Positions 56,970 through 64,000 of a stretch of 64,000 bases of DNA are shown one piece after another (positions within the stretch are counted from its first letter, which is position 1; every line of letters starts with the position of its first letter). The notes under the pieces were generated by a model that made no database searches, was not told the origin of the DNA, and saw nothing but the letters and a program-made list of their open reading frames with translations. Made by a program: the position numbers and the translations under genes. Source of the DNA: Pyronema omphalodes (taxonomy: Eukaryota > Ascomycota > Pezizomycetes > Pezizales > Pyronemataceae); NCBI GenBank assembly GCA_024516155.1, contig JAJJXM010000013.1, positions 62,001 through 126,000 of the forward strand. The letters are read 5' to 3'.

Positions 56970-56978
56970 TCATTCCAA

Positions 56979-57546
56979 TATTTTTTGAATTTCTTTTTTA
57001 TTATACGACGTATTCAATCGTAGGGTTATGGTGTAAGCTAGTTCATTATTGTAAATTGCTAATTATTGAGTGTCACGTCAACAGTTACCAGGAATGCCCA
57101 GGAGCGGTCTTGCTGTTGCCGAGTTGTACCCCCCCCCCCCCCTTCCGTTCTTTATATTCCTTTTATGTCCTTCTCGTCTTTATGTCCTTCAGCCCTGCGC
57201 GCTCCGCAAGCATCTTTCCCGGTGCCTGGTGTCCTCCACCGTTCCCCACCTGCGTCCCCTGTGTGTCTACACACTAATCTTTTCCTTCGCCCCCGGACAT
57301 TCTCCCCCCTCCGCTCTCCGTTTTTCGCCACCCCCTGTTCTTCAGTCTATCCTAAATCCATTCTCCTTTCCGTTCCCGTTCTCGCCTGCTCGCCCTTTCT
57401 TCTCCTCTCAACTCCGATTTTGCACATTTTCCCACAACTAAACCTCCAAGACCGTTCCTCACCCATCACCTCATCCTGTACATTATGGCCGTGTCTTCTC
57501 TCCAGTCACCTTACCCACCGCTCAGTCCCACCTCTTGCTTCTCCTC
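56979..57546 (-). mobile_element. 5'-truncated Tad-like LINE tail inside F-box copy B''
   Basis: 568 bp of LINE 3' UTR (hairpin AACCCTACGATT, then GAATACGTCGTATAATAAA) related to the LINE-3 end, flanked by CATTCCAAT at 56970-56978 and 57547-57555. The F-box sequence resumes on the far side (CCGACGGTG against CGACGATA in copy B). Confidence 0.7.
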
Positions 57547-59409
57547 CATTCCAATCCTACTGTCGCGCAAATTGCAGCAAGTCTCCGACGGCCTTCTTTC
57601 GAGCTCAGATGAGATAATCCACTGTATTCGTCGTCGATACTGATACTTCGAAGTTCTGACAATTCACCACTCTCCTTGGCTAGCGCTACATTCATGAGCA
57701 ACTGGTAAAGTCTGCCAATCGGATCAGAAAACCATTGGAATTGGAATGGGAGTTGCGGATCGGTTAGTTGAGATCTGAACCGATCAACGTCTTTGTCAGT
57801 CATGCGAATATGAAACGATTCGAGGGATGGTGGCAACAGTTTTAGCAGACTGGAACTTTCGGACCAGCCCGTATGTGATGATGGAGAAAGGAATGCCAAA
57901 TGTGTTGATAATTTTTTGAGCTTTTCAAAATCGTGGAGTGATCCAATTGCTCCCTCTGTCCTTGAAATACATTGAAATTCACCATTGAGGTCTATCTCTT
58001 CGATGGTGTGCCGCACTCGTCGCAAAGCCTCTTTGAATATCGATGCCCTGAAAGTTGCACAAGCCTGTGTTTCCAGAGTCTTCAAAATAGGAGCGCAGAT
58101 CAGAAGTTGCATGAGGCACTGGGAATCTCTTCCGGAGGCCCACTGCCAATGCTTATGGACGTTAAGCATGGCAATACTGGCAGGCTGTCGGGGGTCGCTC
58201 TAGCAAGGAACACATCCTCAGAGAAGGTAAGATGTTTCAAGGCCGGCGCGAAACGGAGAAAGGAAATCACATTCCAATCATTATTCGGTGGCATTCCTTT
58301 GTTATTAACGGAGTTCTGGTGATATATAATGTGATGGCCACCAAACGGACTGATAGGCATGATCAGCATCCCATGTTTGCCAGCGCAACACCTCCAGAGA
58401 TCTGAGTGGCATGTATTGCCATATGTTCTTCGCCCATGGCGTCAAGAAAAGCGTAGCCGCCTCCCACATGGCCTCCGAATTTAAGGATACGTAAATTAGT
58501 AAGTCTTGACAATAAGAGTGGGATACACATGTTCTCGTATAAAATTGACATTTCGTGCAGTCTTGATGGGTGTAGAATGTATTCCAACGTGTTCCCTGTC
58601 AGGTCTTTCAGTCCGGTTTCTTCAACAAACTTTGACAAAATTCTAAAATCGTGTTTCAGTTTTTTCATGCTGTATTGAACCTCTTGAACCTCAAGCGGGG
58701 GAAACTCATAGTAGGTCACGTCCTTTATGGAGGTGGCGAGGCTCGGATTTACATCAATCAGACGCAGTAGTTTGCGAACATCTTTCGAAACTGACCGACC
58801 AGATGTATATTGTCCCGGGATCCGAACTGACTCGTAGAGAATGGGTTGGAGAAGGTAACGGAATCTGCGATTGACGTGTCTAAGGTTAAGTAAATCGTCG
58901 AGCCGGTGTGCAGCCTTAGTGCCTCTCAAAAACCCAATGATGGACTGGAGAACCTCCGTTGGGCATGTTGATAAGCACGCTGGCGGGGTGGAGCTGGTTT
59001 TTGGCTTTCCTTCTTCCTTCGTTTTCCGCTTTTCGCGTTTCGCCTGTGGCGGAGTCGGGTTTGTACCCTGCCCTTGAAAAGTGTGTTGCTCATGGAATGA
59101 GACCCCGGACTTCCCTTTTGTGATTGATGGAGCAATCCCAATCTCGGTGGGAACAATCGCTGGATGAGCAGTCTTTTCCTGGGATTCTTGCTCTCGCATA
59201 TCTGTGTCGGGTTGTGCTGTGGTGGATGCAGCTCCGTACTTGTCTTTCTTCCGGACTATATATAATGATGTACCGTATGTCAGATATACTCAACATTTCC
59301 TAAACAGTACAAGAATCTGAAGTAAATTCCGACGACAGGTATAGAAATATATGCTGCACGGTGTATTTCGAGAGCTTTCATTGCGATGGATCACTTACGT
59401 TTGGACATC
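57522..59409 (-). pseudogene. F-box-like family protein, copy B'' (broken)
   Basis: Inverted counterpart of copy B. Exon 1 ATGTCCAAAAC at 59409-59399, GTAAGTG donor at 59398, TATCTGAC branch, TATAG acceptor at 59256. One extra base in exon 1 puts the junction out of frame with the long exon. The main frame 59199-58363 starts MREQESQEKTAHPAIVPTEI and has LSTCPTEVLQSIIGFLRG with LLNLRHVNRRFRYLLQPILY and VRKLLRLIDVNPSLATSIKD; further frameshifts lie near 58366 and 58130, and the C-terminus is cut by a LINE tail at 57546. The sequence beyond the LINE still resembles the family tail. A pseudogene unless translation starts at 59199 and the shifts are assembly errors. Confidence 0.65.
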
Positions 59410-59500
59410 TTAATGTTTTTGATGTTGTGTCCTCACGGCTGACGGTGCTCCAACGTGAGGTGGTATATGGAGATGTGGGAGTGGAAGACATTAGCAGTAC

Positions 59501-59527
59501 CTTATATAAGGGCATGTCTTGGCGCCA
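59501..59527 (-). promoter_or_regulatory. Promoter motif TGGCGCCAAGACA plus TATA-like box of copy B''
   Basis: Minus strand TGGCGCCAAGACA (59527-59515) then CTTATATAAG (59510-59501), about 105 nt before the ATG at 59409. Confidence 0.5.
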
Positions 59528-60192
59528 GGTCAACATTGGCCGCCACAGTTTTTGATTCTGGTGTACCGGTTGACGACTGAACTCGACCTATGTGAATCTT
59601 GGTTCCAAGAAACGCGAGGGGCAATTTCATCCCCACGTGGTGCCACTTCCCTACAGCTAGGGTATTGTGTTCCAAGAAAGACTGATGGTGGACAAAAGAA
59701 TAACGTAAAAAAACACACAAACGTTGACCACCATCGGTCCTCCTAAATCGATATCGGAATTCATTCAGTCGGGATTGTATAAAAGAGCTGCATCCATTGA
59801 GAATATCTCTGCCTCGAAAAACATGGTTTCAGGTGCTTGTGGTGGAGAAATGGCGTGTAGATAAATATATAGCAACTTTATATCAGCGCCGGTAAAGTCT
59901 TGCGTTCACAGCGGAAGCTTGAATTTGCCCCCTGGAATGTCGCAATACAATGTTGATGAGGGTTGTATACAGCCCTGTACGGTTAAAGGAAAACGAGAAA
60001 ACGTAAACCGCTTTTGAAACAATTGGACGGTGCCACCGCTGTCTTGACCTTTCACCGTGATCATCCTCCATCTCCACAACCTCCTTCACCACGATCCGTA
60101 TCAGACTCCGCAACCATTGCTGCCAGGTTTCCCACGCCACACACAGTCGGCTTGACCAATCCAATAAGCACCTTTTGCTTTCACTACTTGCA
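59528..60192. other. Shared upstream region between copy B'' and the coiled-coil fragment
   Basis: Matches 10300-10930 inverted. No gene of its own; bidirectional promoter region by position. Confidence 0.4.
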
Positions 60193-60430
60193 ATGGTGCA
60201 GCATTCCAGCCAGCGTGTTCCTGCGCCAGTGACCCCATTGATGCCACTAGCCATTGTATCACCAGCACTGAGCAGCCCGCAAATTGCATCGATACTGCAC
60301 CTCATTAGCGATCCGTGTCGGAACCGGGAATACAGGTGCATATTCCCCGCAATGCAGAAGACATCGACGGAATGATGGATGCTCCAACAGCCACTGACGA
60401 TCATCACAAGACCATAGCTGATCTCCCAGT
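60193..60430 (+). pseudogene. N-terminal fragment of the coiled-coil gene
   Basis: MVQHSSQRVPAPVTP against MVHHSSQRVPSPVTP of the gene at 9215-10288; a frameshift follows soon after, and similarity ends near the counterpart of GADNHHKTTADL, where block A'' begins. Confidence 0.55.
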
Positions 60431-60651
60431 AGACATATAAACCATTGTGATTAATATCATGTGTCCGCCACCCTACTTTGGTTGGTCACACTGGAGCTAC
60501 CACCTCCTCAGTATCAAAGAATGCGCGCTGCTACTCTCCGTCCGTACGCTCGACGAACATCCTACCATCCGAAAGTCGCATAGTCAAGTGACCATGTCCT
60601 CATAGACACCTCACGACCTAAGGTGTACATGTGTACCGTATCAAACCATTA

Positions 60652-60930
60652 TTACATCACAGGTCGAGGTTTCTGATGTGGCTCTTCCTGCAACTTCATC
60701 TGTGTCCTGGCCTCTGTTGGAACTTGAAAGAGCCGGATAATGAAGGACATAAATAGCGAGACTAGTCTACGACTTCGATGAGGGGACGGATGGTAATCGT
60801 GGCGATTCCAAGGTTTGCAGAAAGTAGTGCATTGATTTTCCGAGTCCAGAAGTGTCAGCAACTGATTTTTAAGCAGGTGTACCATATCGCGTTCGATGTC
60901 CATGGTTGATCGGAAACTAGGACTAGGCAT
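60652..60930 (-). CDS. 92-aa small protein conserved next to F-box copies
   Basis: ATG at 60930-60928, MPSPSFRSTMDIERDMVHLL, then ENQCTTFCKPWNRHDYHPSP and a hydrophobic stretch SLFMSFIIRLF followed by a charged tail. The duplicate at 38102-38365 keeps the middle but has a stop and a frame change. No family recognised. It lies on the same strand as the F-box fragment, about 600 nt downstream of it. It could be chance conservation within a recent duplication. Confidence 0.4.
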   Translation of the reverse strand: MPSPSFRSTMDIERDMVHLLKNQLLTLLDSENQCTTFCKPWNRHDYHPSPHRSRRLVSLFMSFIIRLFQVPTEARTQMKLQEEPHQKPRPVM

Positions 60931-61531
60931 GATACACAGCCTTCACGGAAGATTATCTAACCCTAACCAAGAAACCGCAGGTTAAAAACCGGCATTTCAG
61001 TATGAATATATTTCAATCAGTACAATAGCAACATATCAAAAGCTTAAGAAATATTCTTTTTAATGTGCTGGAAGTTGTGTGAAAACTATAACTGAATCCT
61101 GGGTTAAGCAGTGGACACTTGGCGCAAAGAGCGCGGCAAGGAGGTTGTCTGCTTATTACATCATATTGGCCTCACTAATTTTACGGGATAGCCGCACAGC
61201 TTAGTACCTGAAATGACCGCGTAGTCACCTGCAAGCTGATGTATGGCCTGAAGGCAGGCATCTATCGTTCTTGTCAATCATGATAAAAGAAAATGAGTTA
61301 ATATGAGCCACATCAAAAAAGACATTGTCAGTAAAAATAAAAATAGGAAATGGTGAAGGGAAATTTTATAATACAAACAAGGAGATACACTGTTGCACAA
61401 TCCGTCGAGTCGCAAAGGACAATTTTGGACACCATGTCGAAGCCATTTGCCATTGCATGATGAAAGCATGTATGAATATCTTTCAGCCGTATTTCTTTCG
61501 GTTAGTAAAGCTTTTGAATGTCAGTGACGCC

Positions 61532-62090
61532 TCAGTCGTATTCAATTCCCAGTGTCTCGCAAATCTCAGCAATTCTTGTTCCACCTTCGTTCGCGATGCG
61601 GTCGTCGCTAGATATGTAAAGGTCTTCTGTAACAATGATCCTTCGCAGCTTTTTCAACGGACCAGTATTCTTCGACCGCACGACACCCTCGAGGATTTCA
61701 TGAAGTCTCCATGATCGCTCCGGTAACCAGGCGGAATGATATGGGTATCTTTGATGGATTGGTTGAGTGGCGGACGTACAGAAAATTGTGTCAAAGATGT
61801 AAGATGTAGCAATTCTAAGGTTGGAGGCAGTACTTCCAGGAGACTGCATCCAGCGGGCCAACCTTGTGGTGAGATTTGAACTAGCGCTATTACATCACAT
61901 GAGATTTTCCGGAGGTTTGGAAAATCGTGGAATGGCCCAAGTGCGCCGGTGGCACTGGGATTTACTTCAATCTGCCCATGGATGTCGATCTCTTCAATGG
62001 TATTCCGGTCAACCTGTAATGCCTGTTTGAGTTCCGGTGCCTTGTAAATGTCCGATGCTTCATACTGCAAATGACGTATTTCGATATACA
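61532..62090 (-). pseudogene. F-box-like family C-terminal fragment, copy A''
   Basis: C-terminal third of an A-type copy: IYKAPELKQALQVDRNTIEE, GALGPFHDFPNLRKIS, then after a frame change near 61750 ending EICETLGIEYD at 61532. It is cut on its N-terminal side by the 5' end of LINE-4; the missing part would lie to the right of LINE-4, outside the window, if it still exists. Confidence 0.6.
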
Positions 62091-64000
62091 ACACACCCCG
62101 AGTTCGACCCCCCCCCCCAGCTATCTCAACAACCACCCGGAAATCATCAGATTTTCGAGCGGATTCTTGAATAGCGCACTCGATTTACCTACCCGAAGCC
62201 TCTACAGACCCGGCACGCTCTTTTTCGTCGCGCAAGCGAGGTGAAAGAGAATCACGGCCCCTGAAGACGCCCCTCGGCACAGGCACAACGCGACCCCACG
62301 ACAACCACAAAACAACAACCACTCGCTCGAACTCGTCTTCTCTTCTCTTCCCTTTAAATCTATCGCTCACTCATCTCCCCTCCCAACTCCTCCGCGGCGA
62401 CATGGCCCCAGGCTCTGCTGCCCCCCGCAAAAAACCCCTTCCACCCGACAAAATCAGCACGCCGAGCCTTAGCGCGAGCCAACACGCTAGCGCAGAGCCG
62501 CACTCCCAACCAACCACACTTGACGATATGAACCTCAACACCGACACTGACGTCAGTGAGGAGAAACCGCGTCGCCTACACCAACCCCAGCTCGCGTCCC
62601 TCCACCCCGCCGCAACCCACCCCTCAACAAACCGCTGCCCCAACTGCACCCAGAACTGGACACACAATCCACGTCCGCAACATCCAAGACTTCCCAACCC
62701 TTCCGGCAAAACGCTCTGCACCGTCCACCACCACTTCAACTGAAACTCCTCTCGTCTACGAACACGGCATCCAGGCCTCCTTGCGCACACTCGGCAATGG
62801 AACAGCAATCCCCCAACACACCAGCATCGGACCTCACAGCAATCGACCGAGTTATGGCCACAGTGACCGCCCATGCTGATGCTGCACGCCTCAACGACCA
62901 CCGTACCACCCAACGCCTCAATAAAGCCTTCAGCATCATGGACCGCGATAGAGCAACACTACGCAAGATCGAAGAAATGCTCCGCAAGCTCCTGCCCTCC
63001 CATGATATCCCTGACTCTGCCGACCCTGCCCCTGACACCGACCCCCTGCCTACTGCCCAAACTGACGATCTGGTCACCTACTGGAAGACCCGTTGTTTCG
63101 CTGCTGAAGAAGCGCTAGCAAAACACAATATCGCCGCCCCCCCCGCTATCCCCTTCCCCGTCCCCCAAGGATCTGCTGCCTGGACAGAACCAGATATCCC
63201 CAGAAAGCTCTTCAGCTCTGTTACCCAGACTGTCGCCACCCAGAAGTCCAAGACCCCCTCCCAACCCAAAAAGCCATCACCAAAACCTGCCGTCCCCCGC
63301 CCTGTTACTGTTTCCATCCCCTGCCCAGACCCAGAAAAACTCACACATGATGTCAATGCCCACCTCGGTACTGCTACCAACCGTGCACTCCGGGAGGCAG
63401 ATGCCCCTGACCACATGTCTGTAGTTACGGTGCGCCGCAACCAGCTTGGAAACCTCACCCTTACGTTCTCCCCCAAAACCACCACTGAAGAAGTTACTGC
63501 CCACCTCAACACCCTTCAGGAGGCTGCCCAGTCAATCCACTACACCCTGCTTGCACCCCGCGTTGCCGAAAAGTGGTTCAAACTTACAGTACACAGCATT
63601 CCACTTGACTCCTACCCTGATAACCCTGATGGCATGCAAGCTCTCCAATCTGAGATTGAGCGCAACCATGATATCCAACTCGCCCAACCCCCCGATACAT
63701 AACCCACCCTGACAAACGCGTTGGCAAGGCAGCATCAAGTGTTATGATCGCCCTTAAGACCAATGAAGACGCACAACGGCTGAAGAGAACCAAAGTTATT
63801 GTACGCTATGAGCAGAGGAAGGTTACTGAGTATCACTCAGCCGCCCCACCGACCAATGCCGTCGCTGCCTTAACTTTGGACACCACCACGCTGTCTGCCC
63901 CGCCATTTCCCACCCCACTTGCGCCCTTTGTGCCGGCCCACATTCCACTGACCTGCATCAATGTGCTGAATGTCCGACCAAGACTGGACGGCTGTGCCCC
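62088..64000 (+). mobile_element. LINE-4: Tad-like retrotransposon, 5' part, runs off the right edge
   Basis: Begins CCGAGTTCGACCCCCCCC like LINE-1, with a similar leader (AGCTATC; ACCCGGAAATCAT; GGCCCCTGAAGACGC) and ORF1 from 62402. ORF2 lies beyond the window. Confidence 0.75.
62402..64000 (+). pseudogene. LINE-4 ORF1, Gag-like (frameshifted, partial)
   Basis: MAPGSAAPRKKPLPPDKIST, then frame changes near 62560, 62780 and 63690. The longest piece, 62797-63702, carries ITHDV-type CPDPEKLTHDVNAHLG and VAEKWFKLTVHSIPLDSYP. The knuckle CRRCLNFGHHHAVC appears near 63860-63900. Coding sequence is cut by the window end. Confidence 0.7.

Larger units (their letters stand above)
56177..60430 (-). 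repeat. Segmental duplication block B''
   Basis: Inverted copy of 10055-13500, interrupted by the LINE tail. The junction with block A'' lies near 60430. Confidence 0.6.
60540..62090 (-). repeat. Segmental duplication block A''
   Basis: Inverted match to 36980-38480 and 44454-44560. It contains the unoccupied LINE-2 site. Confidence 0.6.

Noticed and set aside
57066..57617. 183-aa plus-strand frame
   Set aside because: Antisense of a C/T-rich LINE 3' UTR fused to antisense F-box sequence.

Overview
The window looks like transposon-rich nuclear DNA of a filamentous ascomycete fungus; I cannot fix the class. The support is short introns with GTAAGT-type donors and CTAAC/CTGAC/CTAAT branch sites (56-139 nt), a decayed fungal-type Dicer gene, Tad-like LINEs with zinc-knuckle ORF1 and APE-RT-RNase H ORF2, a Ty1/copia element, and short TTAGGG tracts. 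No bacterial feature, rRNA, functional tRNA or CRISPR was seen.

Host genes. The dominant host feature is a family of long F-box-like proteins (about 570-650 aa). Three copies have a continuous main reading frame: 2456-4535, 5719-7556 and 11046-13108. Four others are partial or broken: 1-548, 35736-37505, 57522-59409 and 61532-62090. A conserved promoter motif (GCCAAGAYA, usually GGCGCCAAGACA next to a TATA-like box) lies 100-125 nt before the donor of a short 5' intron in six copies. In two copies the first ATG appears to be assembled across that intron. Other host genes are a coiled-coil protein (9215-10288, minus), a second three-exon coiled-coil gene (33091-33914, one frameshift), a possible two-exon small protein (21117-21616, minus) and a 92-aa ORF (60652-60930, minus) conserved next to the F-box copies.

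Duplications. Blocks carrying these genes were copied in both orientations. Block A: 1-1700 (-), 33700-38480 (+), 60540-62090 (-). Block B: 10055-13500 (+), 56177-60430 (-). Block D: 33700-34620 (+), 54990-56140 (-). The copies give pre-insertion reference sites for several mobile elements.

Mobile elements. LINE-1 (13665-20320, +), LINE-3 (45558-54063, -) and LINE-4 (62088-end, +) belong to one Tad-like family. LINE-3 has a 14-bp target duplication, a nested opposite-strand copy (51330-52850), and about 1 kb of telomere-repeat-like DNA where its RNase H domain should be. LINE-2 (38484-44439, -, 14-bp target duplication) is a second family with a C-terminal zinc finger. A tRNA-headed SINE (55239-55598, -) shares its 3' tail with LINE-2. 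A 568-bp LINE tail interrupts the F-box copy at 57522-59409. A copia element (24202-29788, -) with 160/158-bp LTRs and a TAGAT duplication sits inside the Dicer-like pseudogene (23169-30860).

Nearly every transposon frame carries frameshifts or stops, so most copies look dead. The window reads as a region where a host gene family expands by segmental duplication and is then broken by retroelements, with an RNA-silencing gene among the casualties.
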